From positions 11,187,220 through 11,251,219 of the forward strand of contig CM068839.1 in the NCBI GenBank assembly GCA_028554795.2: a DNA stretch of 64,000 nt, written 5' to 3'. The first letter of the stretch is position 1; every line of letters begins with the position of its first letter. Under the pieces are notes generated by a model. It saw nothing but the letters and a program-made list of their open reading frames with translations, was not told where the DNA came from and made no database searches. The DNA comes from Sinohyriopsis cumingii. Lineage: Eukaryota; Mollusca; Bivalvia; Unionida; Unionidae. Below, in pieces: positions 36,935-48,311 of this stretch. Both the position numbers and the translations under genes were made by a program.

Positions 36935-38733
36935 GATTTGCAAGATATTACAGATATTTTCCAATTGTTTTACACATTTTAAAACTTATTCAGGTTACCC
37001 TCTATTTTTAGACCGAAAAATATTGTTGTTAAAATAATAAGCAAAAACTATTTGAGGTAGCCAAATGGGATTTTGTAAGCAAATTTATATTTTTTGATTA
37101 TGTTTTCATATCACATCAGTGGTTCCATTTTGTCACACATTTGTGAAGTTTTGGGACTTTAAAAAAAAGTGAAGGTGGAACATCAAAATTTGGCATGCTT
37201 GACATGATTTTGTGCCATTATAGCAATTTGTCCAGTTTTTCTGGTTTTAATTTTTTTTTACTTTGACTTGTTTAATCGCCATTGGGGCATACACGTGTTA
37301 CAAACACAAATCTAGTTATTTTATGATGCATTGACACCAAAGACCAATGTTCAAGGAGATTAAATTAAACATCTCGCTATTTCCTCACATCATGGTTTAT
37401 TTCTGGTTCCACCATTTAGAATTAATTCTGTACCCAATGTATTCACTGGAATTGTGGGAGTAGTAGTGTCTTTCCTTCGATTACTGGGAAGACTGATTCT
37501 TCAGGACTTGGGTGACTTGCTGATCCACGATGTTTAGAGGGTCTGCTCCTTTGTTGGTCCACAGTAGTTTCGTTAGGGCTCTTACACAACCATGAAAAGT
37601 CAGAGCTCATTTAATCTCAGGACTTTGTTTACATGGGAATGATTTTCCACACAAACTACATCTTTGTATCATTCAGTCTCCTGGATTGTCCAGTAGTCTT
37701 TTGATTTTTGACCCCATCTTTTGATCTACTGATTTGCCAAGAAAAACTTGGAGAAATAAAAAATCTGCCAAAGATAGGTGTTTTTTTGCTAAAGCAACAT
37801 CTTCCAAGCTTAGGTATTTCCAGCTTAAACAACATTCATTGGACTTTTACGGTTATTGTAATCCATCAGTTACGTGATTAACAACCTAACAACCATTCAG
37901 ATTGCGCTTGCAAAACACGCTGATTCATTTATTGCTGATTCATTTATTGTAAAAACGTAAGTTATTTTGCTCATCAGTGTTTCATTATTGAGTAATGTGT
38001 CATATATAACAGTAATGTGTCATATACAACAGCTTGCAGGCAATCTGACTAGTTCATGATTTACGTGGAAATGTAATATTTTTGATATCATATTGAAATG
38101 AATGCTAAAAGATTCGCAGGAAAATACTTACTTCTAACCCTTCTCTGGTGTCTGGCATAATTGTTGTCTATGAAAAATATGTACTTCGCATGGGTGTGCA
38201 AGGTGAAAGGGTTGACCATGTCTTAATGACAGTTCTCTGCCATGTGGGAGGAGGTATTCGCACCGAGCAGACAAGATTATTTGAGATGAAAATGCAGAAG
38301 CTATGAAATAGCGATAGGTAAGTATTGCATAACTAAAATTAGTTTTACCTTCTCCCCCCCTCTAAATAAAAAACTTTTAACCCTATGGTTTGTTATGGGT
38401 TTCCCCACAAGTGTTTTTTTTTAAAAACAAGACATAATTTTCGCTGTTTATCCTATTACCAATCGGGATGTTGCCACATTTGTGCTGCATCCACTCACTT
38501 AAAATTAATCAGTTTCATGAAAGTATTCTCTTTGTGTTATTGGTACAAAAGTCTGTTTTGATTTCCCATCCACTTCCTGATTGCCAGCATTGACTCAAAG
38601 TCTTTTATATCACCATCAATATGATTTGCCATATTCTCGTAAGTTCATCAAACTATCAACACTCAGTCTCCATCACAAAATTGTTTTGGTCGAATTACGG
38701 CACAAACTCCTTGCTCACACTCCATGCTCTACG
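36935..38733. other. Intron sequence; faint minus-strand coding trace near 37400-37720
   Basis: No gene is called. On the minus strand near 37500-37660 a stretch reads CSLCGKSFPCK followed within about 20 codons by FHGCVRALTKLL, loosely zinc-finger-like and broken by a stop. It may be a decayed gene or transposon piece. The remainder is unique, with a C-rich run near 38354. Confidence 0.3.
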
Positions 38734-38997
38734 CTGGAAGTACTCCATTCTTGACACTGGAACTATTCCAGGCTTGACGCTAGAAGTACTCCATTCTTGA
38801 CACTGGAAGTACTCCATGCTTGCCACTGGAAGTACTCCATTCTTGACACTGGAAGTACTCCATGCTTGCCACTGGAAGTACTTCATGCTTGCCACTGGAA
38901 GTACTCCATTCTTGCCACTGGAAGTACTCCATGCTTGCCACTGGAAGTACTCCATTCTTGCCACTGGAAGTACTCCATGCTTGCCACTGGAAGTACC
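38734..38997. repeat. Minisatellite, 23-bp unit, about 11 copies
   Basis: Unit ctggaagtactccatgcttg plus cca. 'Cattcttgaca', 'cattcttgcca' and 'catgcttgcca' forms alternate, indicating a 46-bp two-unit period in the right half. Confidence 0.95.
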
Positions 38998-39309
38998 TGT
39001 GAAATTTCCATCAGATAAATCACATTCAGGTTCTGACCTTTCACTGAAAATAGTTTTGACAGTCCATAAATTGCTGATGGTCCTCTGTAATTGTTACACA
39101 ATGTGCATGAGAAACCATAAACTCCTTTACATTTTCCGACACTGACTGCCATGTCACTGTTCTCTCTTTCTCAACCAAAGTCAGCATTCATTGTGTCTGT
39201 GTGATCATTACAAACCATGATATGTTGCTACATTTTCAGGAAAAGTGTTTGACTCAAACACAACGAATGCATTAGAAATCTTTTGGCCCAGGAATCTGTC
39301 ACATATGTT

Positions 39310-39720
39310 TCCATGAATAATCCTTAAAATAATAGAATAAAATAGAAACAAAAAGTCATACATATAATTATATTGTTATAAAGGATATACAATATATCAA
39401 TTAAAAAAAGATTATATAATTTTATATAGTGCATTAGCATTAAGGCCATTAGGATACAACGTATCTAATTTATGAATCCAGTAAGTTACTTTTATGAGTC
39501 TATTGGCAGGAAAGAAAAATCGAGTAGAGAGTGATTATTGGTGTTAAAGTGTGTTGAAATATTAGAGGAAAACTGAGGATCTCTATAACTTTTTATATGA
39601 AAGCGATAATTTTTCATTCTCTTAGAAACTTGTTGAAGTATTTGTCCAACATATTGCATGCTACATTTTATACAGGTTAGCAAATAAATCACATCAATTG
39701 ATATGCAGTTAGTTCAGGTT
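39310..39720 (-). mobile_element. Penelope-like element fragment, GIY-YIG endonuclease part (second type)
   Basis: On the minus strand the sequence reads IYLLTCIKCSMQYVGQ, then HFNTNNHSLLDFSF, and further on TYWIHKLDTLYPNGLN. These are, in order, the GIY-YIG core and C-terminal features of Penelope-like retroelements. It differs clearly from the fragment at 5275-5625, so two subfamilies are present. No reverse transcriptase is seen. A related non-coding piece (gttataaaggatatacaata) recurs at 42481-42500. The fragment is old and incomplete. Confidence 0.7.
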
Positions 39721-39752
39721 TCATTAGAGACTCATCTGTCTTATAGATCCTG

Positions 39753-39831
<79 letters not shown>

Positions 39832-39895
39832 ATGACGATGCATATCATCTATGACAATACATAATTGTTATTTTAAAATAAATGATGTTAACAAT
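39701..39895. repeat. Left arm of a long inverted repeat, with an (AT)n tract
   Basis: The segment from gttcaggtttcattagagac through (AT)n (39754-39828) to atgttatgacgatgcatatc and attttaaaataaa is matched in inverted orientation at 42305-42430. It joins the GIY-YIG fragment, so it may be the element's terminal repeat. Confidence 0.7.
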
Positions 39896-40089
39896 TTCTT
39901 TCAAAATGTGAACTAGTTGCACAGAATTTTTGGCATTTGTCTTGTTTTTTTTATCTCAATTCATGAATAATACTTGCACACTGTATTGCTTTAATTGGCA
40001 AGTCACTGTCATGTAATGAGCCCTTCAGTTCTGTCACTTTAAAGTCACTGCTGTCACTTGTGACTAAGCAAATCAGTGCAATGAGGCCC

Positions 40090-40352
40090 AAAATGTATAC
40101 CGGCCATATTCCCAGACAGTGTTAGGGGCCTTTTGAGACTCAAAATGTATACCGGCCATATTCCCAGACAGTGTTAGGGGCCTTTTGAGACTCAGAATGT
40201 ATACCGGCCATATTCCCAGACAGTGTTTGGGGCCTTTTGAGACTCAAAATGTATACCGGCCATATTCCCAGACAGTGTTAGGGGCCTTTTGAGACTCAAA
40301 ATGTATACCTGCCATATATTCCCAGATAGTGTTAGGGGCCTTTTGAGACTCA
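40090..40352. repeat. Minisatellite, 52-bp unit, 5 copies
   Basis: Unit aaaatgtataccggccatat ... ggggccttttgagactc. The last copy is diverged (cctgccatatattcccagat). Confidence 0.95.
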
Positions 40353-40752
40353 GAATGTGTTTTTTTGTGATTACAAGGGGAATCACTGTGCTTGACCAAA
40401 AAAGTGAGGTTATCCAATTGAGAATAAGCTATCTTTTCATATAAGCCTATAACAGATTTAAATCTTAACTAATTAAAATAACTTGTCGATTTTCTTCAAA
40501 GCTTTTAATACACTTATAAAGCAAAAACTAGTTGCTACACTTAGTATTGTCAAATATCAACACCATACACATATTTGCAAACACTCACATAATCACAATC
40601 ACTGTGACATTGAAAAAAGCAGACACAAAATTTCTTTAAACTCATTGGATTGCAAACTATAGGATTTATTAGATGCAGTCATTACTGCTTTCAAAAGTTC
40701 AGTAGTGGTTTGAAGTACTGCATGTGTCACTAGTGTTCATCTCTGCATTCAT
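40353..40752. other. Intron sequence, no feature seen
   Basis: Unique AT-rich sequence. Confidence 0.4.
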
Positions 40753-41374
40753 TTAACACATTAACTTCTAGCGACGACTTAACGGGGCAGGAGGTAGTAG
40801 CCTACTGCCGAGCTCTGTAGTGTCATGGTCATGCATGATACACTAAAGTGGGTGGTATTATAGAAAGGTAGACAGATGTTGCTCTACAATGATACCAAAT
40901 AATCTGGAATATCTAGTTGTACTACAAAATGCAGATAATAAAACCTCATTTTTTTGACCCAACTTTTTTCTACCTAATATTCGCCTGTGGTCGGAATCTG
41001 ATTTTGTGTCCGGATTTTAGACTTTTTGGTCTCAGATCTAAGACAGACCGGTATGAACTGCAAACAGACAGATGAGCCTTTGCAAAAAGTAGGATAAGAT
41101 GGGCATTTGGAATAAAGAGTGGTCTCAATACAAAAATAATGGCTCTGTTTAGCAAAAAAAATAAACAAAAAAAATCCAACTTGTACCCTTCTGCTCATGC
41201 ACAAGTCAAATAGCCAATGAAAAACGATGTTTCCAACACAACTAGGCAGTATGTTATTGAAAGATCACTGGGGATTTGGTGTGTTTGGATCTATTCGGAA
41301 ATAGCTTTCAAAATGTGTTTCCTACTCGATTTTCAGGCAAAAATGACAAAAACCTCCAGGGCTTAATGTGTTAA
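40753..41374. mobile_element. Putative TTAA-flanked MITE (piggyBac-like)
   Basis: TTAA at 40753-40756 and 41371-41374 flanks a 614-bp segment. Its ends read cacattaacttc inward from the left and cacattaagccc inward from the right. It is GC-richer at its left edge than its surroundings, with no transposase. The terminal match is short, so the call is tentative. Confidence 0.4.
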
Positions 41375-42240
41375 GACTGTTGTTCAAACTTCCCTTCCTT
41401 AATCACCTTGAAAAATGAATCACATTTGAACACTATCCTAAAACTTAAATAAGCAATTGTTGTGTTTTATGGATGGACTAAAATCTGCTTTCAATGCATA
41501 AACTTGCCAATAATCTGTAAGAGATGGCTCATTCAAGGCAATGATGTGTACTAACTTTTGCTTTTCATTGCACATCTAGCATCTCTTTGATTTATCTGTA
41601 ACTTCAAACAAATTGGGTCATTCCATTTGTGAACTTTCCCAATCAAATAGCACAATGGATTCTCCCAACAGCAGTTTAAATGGAATGCCACAATAGCTAT
41701 TCTTAGCCAAGTAAAAATAATATATGAAATGGCGGTTGCTAGTACATGACCTGTTTGTCATTTAATTGTGTCTGTGACAGTTTGCTATATAAACTGCCCC
41801 AAGGATAGTTTTTCCTTGAGATCAAAGCAGGGCTATAATCTTGGATACATTACACATATTATTGGCGTATACCGAAGCTGAGTTTGGGAGAGTTTTTTAG
41901 GTATATTTTTGATGAAGATTACTGAAAATCTTGTTTTTTGAAACATGGCATTGTCAGAGGGTTTTGGAGTAAAACATTGTGTTTTTAGCATAACACAATA
42001 TGGCAGGTATGGGTTGTACATGTACCTCCAAGATATTTAGCTTACATTGTTGTCAAAAATTCATGAACATCTTGCTTAATTGTATTTTCAGGCATATCTC
42101 TTGACTGCAAACTGCAGCTAACAGTTTATTTTTCCAAAGATATCAAAAGGATGTGCAGCAAAAACATGAATTTGTATGTCAGGTTCCAATGAATCTGTCG
42201 TAAGGTCTTTGTTGGCCTGGTCACTGAACATGCTGATTAT
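41375..42240. other. Intron sequence, no gene seen
   Basis: Unique AT-rich sequence; nothing recognised. Confidence 0.4.
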
Positions 42241-42248
42241 AGACACTA

Positions 42249-42570
42249 CTGATTATAGACACTACTGATTATCAAAAATTGAAATGTTTTTTAAAAAATG
42301 GTTGACGTCTTTTATTTTAAAATAAAAATTATGTCATTACGTATTGTCATAAATGATATGCATCATCATAACAATCATATATATATATATGGCAGGATCT
42401 AAAAGAGACATGAGTCTCTAACGAAACCTGAATCAGTAAAATAATACAATAAAATAGACAAACATACATAAAATTATGCTGTTATAAAGGATATACAATA
42501 TACCAAATCAAAAATAAAAAAACCAACTGCATATCAACTGATTATAGACACTACTGATTATCAAAAATTT
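42249..42570. mobile_element. About 258-bp insert flanked by a 32-bp direct repeat
   Basis: The 32-base repeat starting ctgattatagacactact lies at 42249-42280 and 42539-42570. Between them is the inverted partner of 39701-39895, plus the gttataaaggatatacaata phrase also found beside the Penelope-like fragment at 39380. This looks like a short non-coding Penelope-type copy with an unusually long target duplication. Confidence 0.55.
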
Positions 42571-42718
42571 TCAAAGCCTTTCCCCAAAAACAGCCAGTGT
42601 CCTCATTGAACCTCAAGGGAGCTCCATATGGGGTTTTCAGTGATTGTTTGCAAGACTTGCAGTTTGGAAGGATGAGTTAGGGATCTATTGTAGTAGATAT
42701 GAAGAGAGTCAAAGCTAT
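42571..42718 (-). pseudogene. hAT transposase remnant, downstream part
   Basis: On the minus strand, just beyond the 43-bp array, a frame reads LHIYYNRSLTHPSKLQVLQ, then ITENPIWSSLEVQ, a stop, and GHWLFLGKGFENF. This follows the hAT-transposase order 'IYxFFxxSxxR..KLQxLQ' and then 'RWLSxGKAFE' expected directly after the part encoded at 45891-46345. The stop and the loss of R in RWLS mark it as dead. The assignment is by motif only. Confidence 0.6.
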
Positions 42719-45700
42719 CTCTCCTTGTAGCTTATCTCTGACACTGTATCTACTCTCCTTGTAGCATATCTCTAACACTGTCTTTGCAGTATCTACTCTC
42801 CTTGTAGCATATCTCTGACACTGTCTTTGTAGTGTCTACTCTCCTTGTAGCATATCTCTGACACTGTCTTTGTAGTGTCTACTCTCCTTGTAGCATATCT
42901 CTGACACTGTGTTTGTAGTGTCTACTCTCCTTGTAGCATATCTCTGACACTGTCTTTGCAGTATCTACTCTCCTTGTAGCATATCTCTGACATTGACTTT
43001 GCAACATCTACTCTCCTTGTAGCATATCTCTGACACTGTCTTTGTAGTATCTACACTCCTTGTAGCATATATCTGACACTGTCTTTGTAGTGTCTACTCT
43101 CCTTGTAGCATATCTCTGACACTGTGTTTGTAGTGTCTACTCTCCTTGTTGCATATCTCTGACACTGTCTTTGCAGTATCTACTCTCCTTGTAGCATATC
43201 TCTGACACTGTCTTTGCAGTATCTACTCTCCTTGTAGCATATCTCTGACACTGTCTTTGCAGTATCTACTCTCCTTGTAGCATATCTCTGACACTGTCTT
43301 TGCAGTATCTACTCTCCTTGTAGCATATTTATGACACTGTCTTTGCAGTCTCTACTCTCCTTGTAGCATATCTCTGACACTGTGTTTGTAGTGTCTACTC
43401 TCTTTGTAGCATATCTCTGACACTGTCTTTGCAGTATCTACTCTCCTTGTAGCATATCTCTGACACTGTCTTTGCAGTATCTACTCTCCTTTTAGCATAT
43501 TTATGACACTGTCTTTGCAGTCTCTACTCTCCTTGTAGCATATCTCTGACACTGTCTTTGCAGTATCTACTCTCCTTGTAGCATATCTCTGACACTGTCT
43601 TTGCAGTCTCTACTCTCCTTGTAGCATATCTCTGACACTGTCTTTGCAGTATCTACTCTCCTTGTAGCATATCTCTGACACTGTTTTTGCAGTATCTACT
43701 CTCCTTGTAGCATATCTCTGACACTGTCTTTGCAGTATCTACTCTCCTTGTAGCATATTTATGACACTGTCTTTGCAGTCTCTACTCTCCTTGTAGCATA
43801 TCTCTGACACTGTGTTTGTAGTGTCTACTCTCTTTGTAGCATATCTCTGACACTGTCTTTGCAGTATCTACTCTCCTTGTAGCATATCTCTGACACTGTC
43901 TTTGCAGTATCTACTCTCCTTGTAGCATATCTCTGACACTGTCTTTGCAGTATCTACTCTCCTTTTAGCATATTTATGACACTGTCTTTGCAGTCTCTAC
44001 TCTCCTTGTAGCATATCTCTGACACTGTGTTTGTAGTGTCTACTCTCTTTGTAGCATATCTCTGACACTGTCTTTGCAGTATCTACTCTCCTTGTAGCAT
44101 ATCTCTGACACTGTCTTTGCAGTATCTACTCTCCTTTTAGCATATTTATGACACTGTCTTTGCAGTCTCTACTCTCCTTGTAGCATATCTCTGACACTGT
44201 CTTTGCAGTATCTACTCTCCTTGTAGCATATCGCTGACACTGTCTTTGCAGTCTCTACTCTCCTTGTAGCATATCTCTGACACTGTCTTTGCAGTATCTA
44301 CTCTCCTTGTAGCATATCTCTGACACTGTCTTTGCAGTATCTACTCTCCTTGTAGCATATCTCTGACACTGTCTTTGCAGTATCTACTCTCCTTGTAGCA
44401 TATTTATGACACTGTCTTTGCAGTCTCTACTCTCCTTGTAGCATATCTCTGACACTGTGTTTGTAGTGTCTACTCTCTTTGTAGCATATCTCTGACACTG
44501 TCTTTGCAGTATCTACTCTCCTTGTAGCATATCTCTGACACTGTCTTTGCAGTATCTACTCTCCTTGTAACATATCTCTGACACTGTCTTTGCAGTATCT
44601 ACTCTCCTTTTAGCATATTTATGACACTGTCTTTGCAGTCTCTACTCTCCTTGTAGCATATCTCTGACACTGTCTTTGCAGTATCTACTCTCCTTGTAGC
44701 ATATCTCTGACACTGTCTTTGCAGTCTCTACTCTCCTTGTAGCATATCTCTGACACTGTCTTTGCAGTATCTACTCTCCTTGTAGCATATTTATGACACT
44801 GTCTTTGCAGTCTCTACTCTCCTTGTAGCATATCTCTGACACTGTGTTTGTAGTGTCTACTCTCTTTGTAGCATATCTCTGACACTGTCTTTGCAGTATC
44901 TACTCTCCTTGTAGCATATCTCTGACACTGTCTTTGCAGTATCTACTCTCCTTGTAGCATATCTCTGACACTGTCTTTGCAGTATCTACTCTCCTTTTAG
45001 CATATTTATGACACTGTCTTTGCAGTCTCTACTCTCCTTGTAGCATATCTCTGACACTGTCTTTGCAGTATCTACTCTCCTTGTAGCATATCTCTGACAC
45101 TGTCTTTGCAGTATCTACTCTCCTTGTAGCATATCTCTGACACTGTCTTTGCAGTATCTAGTCTCCTTGTAGCATATTTATGACACTGTCTTTGCAGTGT
45201 CTACTCTCCTTGTAGCATATCTCTGACACTGTGTTTGTAGTGTCTACTCTCTTTGTAGCATATCTCTGACACTGTCTTTGCAGTATCTACTCTCCTTGTA
45301 GCATATCTCTGACACTGTCTTTGCAGTATCTACTCTCCTTGTAGCATATCTCTGACACTGTCTTTGCAGTATCTACTCTCCTTTTAGCATATTTATGACA
45401 CTGTCTTTACAGTCTCTACTCTCCTTGTAGCATATCTCTGACACTGTCTTTGCAGTGTCTACTCTCCTTGTAGCATATCTCTGACACTGTCTTTGCAGTG
45501 TCTACTCTCTTTGTAGCATATATCTGACACTGTCTTTGCAGTGTCTACTCTCCTTGTAGCATATCTCTGACACTGTGTTTGTAGTGTCTACTCTCTTTGT
45601 AGCATATCTCTGACACTGTCTTTGCAGTATCTACTCTCCTTGTAGCATATCTCTGACACTGTCTTTGCAGTATCTACTCTCCTTGTAGCATATCTCTGAC

Positions 45701-45890
45701 ACTGTCTTTGCAGTGTCTACTCTCCTTGTAGCATATCTCTGACACTGTCTTTGCAGTGTCTACTCTCCTTGTAGCATATCTCTGACACAGTCTTTGCAGT
45801 GTCTACTCTCCTTGTAACGTATCTCTGACACTGTTATTGCAGTCTCTACTCTCCTTGTAACATATCTCTGACACTGTCTTTGCAGTATCT
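42719..45890. repeat. Large minisatellite, 43-bp unit, about 74 copies, with higher-order structure
   Basis: Unit tctctgacactgtctttgca plus gtatctactctccttgtagcata. Two marked variants recur many times: one with gtgtttgtagtgtctactct and ctttgtagca, the other with cttttagcatatttatgac or its relative. They keep the same order relative to each other, so blocks of several units have been copied. The array lies between two parts of a hAT transposase remnant; its rightmost unit is continuous with that coding sequence on the minus strand. Confidence 0.97.
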
Positions 45891-46345
45891 AAACGTGCAA
45901 GTGAAGTATCTCCACATGCAAATGAGAGTCTATGGCCATAAAAAACATTTCAACTAAACTGGAGCAAGTTTCTTTAAGTAACTGTGGTACACCTTCCATG
46001 TTTCCAAGCATCATGGGTACAGATCACATAGCCATAGATTTTTGTTTGATCTAATCCTTTAGATTTTAGATGTGGATGCAGTTTTATTGCAAATGCATCA
46101 GCTGATGTTAATTGATCCATTGTACATTTTGAGTATGCAGTTCCCCTTCTGCTAAATGTATATAATCAAGTGCTTATCTGTTGCAAGGTCAGTTGATTCA
46201 TCAGCAATTGTTCCCAAAACAGGACTAGCTCTGACCTCATCAACCAAATATTCCTCCAGAAGTGCCTGCAAGATGCTAATGAATTCAGAACATGTGTTAT
46301 CTACCAGATACAACTTTGTGTTGATCTCAGTGACTTAAGTGTGGG
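45891..46345 (-). pseudogene. hAT transposase remnant, catalytic-core part
   Basis: Minus-strand reading from 46345 gives TKLYLVDNTCSEFISILQAL, then SPVLGTIADESTDLA and DKHLIIYI. The D-E-S-T-D motif followed by L-x-IY is typical of the hAT (DUF4371 / ZNF862-like) transposase core. After frame changes LKSKGLDQTKIYGYV, GVPQLLKETCSSLVEM and HRLSFACGDTSLARL follow in the family's usual order. The last block runs straight into the first 43-bp unit. At least two frame changes and a stop make it non-functional. No terminal inverted repeats or 8-bp target duplication were found. Confidence 0.75.
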
Positions 46346-47190
46346 AACTTGTTGAAAACTTTTAATTTTTTAGTAGACAAGTTATCCTTTTTAATGAAGT
46401 ATGCAGTTCTGAATAAGGTAAATACATTGGTTCAGCAGCTTTCTCTGAAACTTTATTTAACATTATCACATAGTAGGTATAGTTTTCCATTAGTATGGGC
46501 AATTTCATATTTTCTGTACTACCATATTTTTAAATATTATTTTGTGATTCAGATTGGTCCAAATAAGCCCATGAGATTATTGTGCAGTATTCTCTTTACT
46601 GATTGGCTGCGACTGTGGGATAACTTTTTAGGCTGGATTTCTGGAATTTTTTGTTTTTAATGAACATTTTTGGCTGCCATGTTTCAAATCAACTTGCGAA
46701 AGGAAATTGGGCAAAATGGTCTTGTCTGTTCAATAAGGCTAATTTATTTACCCCCCACAGGGATTTGTTATGTCATGTACTTCATATAATAACATGAAAA
46801 TTGGCTAACACCACAAGTCAAAAACAATATCCACAACAAGTAAAACTACGGGTATTGCTTGTGTTGGGGGTGGGGTGGGGGAGGCTGTGTATCTGTAGAA
46901 TGGAATCCACCCTATATACAAGCATGGTTTAAATGTTTAACAGAAGTAAATGAACTCACCTCTGTTAACAGAAGAATTTGGACATAAACCAGTCTCCAAA
47001 CTGACAGAAGTTTATCCAACCACTGCATATTTACGCAGTAAATATGTGATGCAATTCAAAGTCAGAATGCAATTTGTTTGCATATTCTGTAGTCTACTGT
47101 TCCGATTCAAACATTGCAAATATCCAGTCATAAATACATTGCAGTAAATATGGGAATTTCTGCATCCAGTAAACCTTCTTTCACATGAAT
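46346..47190. other. Intron sequence, no gene supported
   Basis: A plus-strand frame at 46349-46660 (103 codons) is hydrophobic with no recognised motif. The sequence next to the hAT remnant may be more transposon, but I could not identify it. Confidence 0.4.
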
Positions 47191-47380
47191 ATTGCAGTAT
47201 CAATGTAATGTTTAATTGTGAAAGTGACACTTGCAGTATCAATGTAATGTTTAGTTGTGAAAGTGACACTTGCAGTATCAATGTAATGTTTAGTTGTGAA
47301 AGTGACACTTGCAGTATCAATGTAATGTTTAGTTGTGAAAGTGACACTTGCAGTATCAATGTAATGTTTAGTTGTGAAAG
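47191..47380. repeat. Minisatellite, 39-bp unit, 5 copies
   Basis: Unit cttgcagtatcaatgtaatg plus tttagttgtgaaagtgaca; 39 being a multiple of three leaves both strands open. Confidence 0.95.
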
Positions 47381-47707
47381 TTACAATCAAGGTTACATAA
47401 ACATGGATCATCAACTGTATGGGTAGTACATCAAACAATGCAACATCACACACACTGGACATTCTGTGCTGAAAAATAACTTTGTGTAAAATGTTCTCTT
47501 TATTCAGAAGGATGCTTGTTCTTTGATTTGTAGTTTGTAAGAAAAGTATAATTTACTTTTACATGTCATTGCTAGTTCACCTCTGGTTAGGACTATTTTT
47601 TACGCACAACAGATGAAAGGTGCAGCATCTGTCAGAATTAATGAAATTATTTGTTCTTTTTTCCATCTAAATAACTTTCACATAAATAAACTCTATGTGA
47701 TAAAAAG

Positions 47708-47862
47708 AATCTCAAATAGATAATGATTCTGTATTAAATTAATAATGAAACTCGTTGAATAATGTCCAGCTTTTGCTTCCCAAGGCTTGCTAAAGCTGAA
47801 CATTATTCAACGAGTTTCATAAATTCAATATTAAATCATTACTCATTTGAGATCATCTTTAT
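47708..47862. repeat. Foldback element, about 150-bp near-perfect hairpin
   Basis: Arms at 47745-47773 and 47792-47820 pair over 29 bases with one mismatch around an 18-base loop. Weaker pairing extends outward to about tctcaaatag (47711) and catttgagat (47845). No coding sequence; it looks like a MITE or foldback element. Confidence 0.8.
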
Positions 47863-48311
47863 TTGACCAGCTTGTTATCTTTAGCTGCATTTTTGGCTTT
47901 GACTGATCTTGCATGGTTATTGCATGCAGCGTTGCTCTACTTATGCCGATTTCATAAAGTTTGCAGATCCATGAAGTTTTTATTATCATGCTTTTGGCAG
48001 ATTTAAAACAAAAAAACAGCACAGAGTCTGCTGTCATACCTGAACCAAGTGAATAATTCTGTCCACTTTCTTTTAAAGCTCTAGCTAGTCAGCTGGCAGT
48101 TTTCAGCAGTATTATGTTTCGGCTTTGACATGTTGAGTATTGATGACTCAAACAGAAAAAACCTGGGACTGATGCTTGTTATTGTCCTAACTAGGTGTGT
48201 ATAAATAAACCTTCCAACATACGAAAAAAAACAACTTCAGTATAACATACAGATATTTTACTGGGAAGCTGATCATTGAAATATAATTCTCTCATGGATT
48301 AAGTTGCTCTT
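47863..48311. other. Intron sequence, no feature seen
   Basis: Unique AT-rich sequence. Confidence 0.4.

Noticed and set aside
46349-46660. 103-codon plus-strand hydrophobic frame
   Set aside because: No recognised family and it borders the minus-strand hAT remnant; likely chance.
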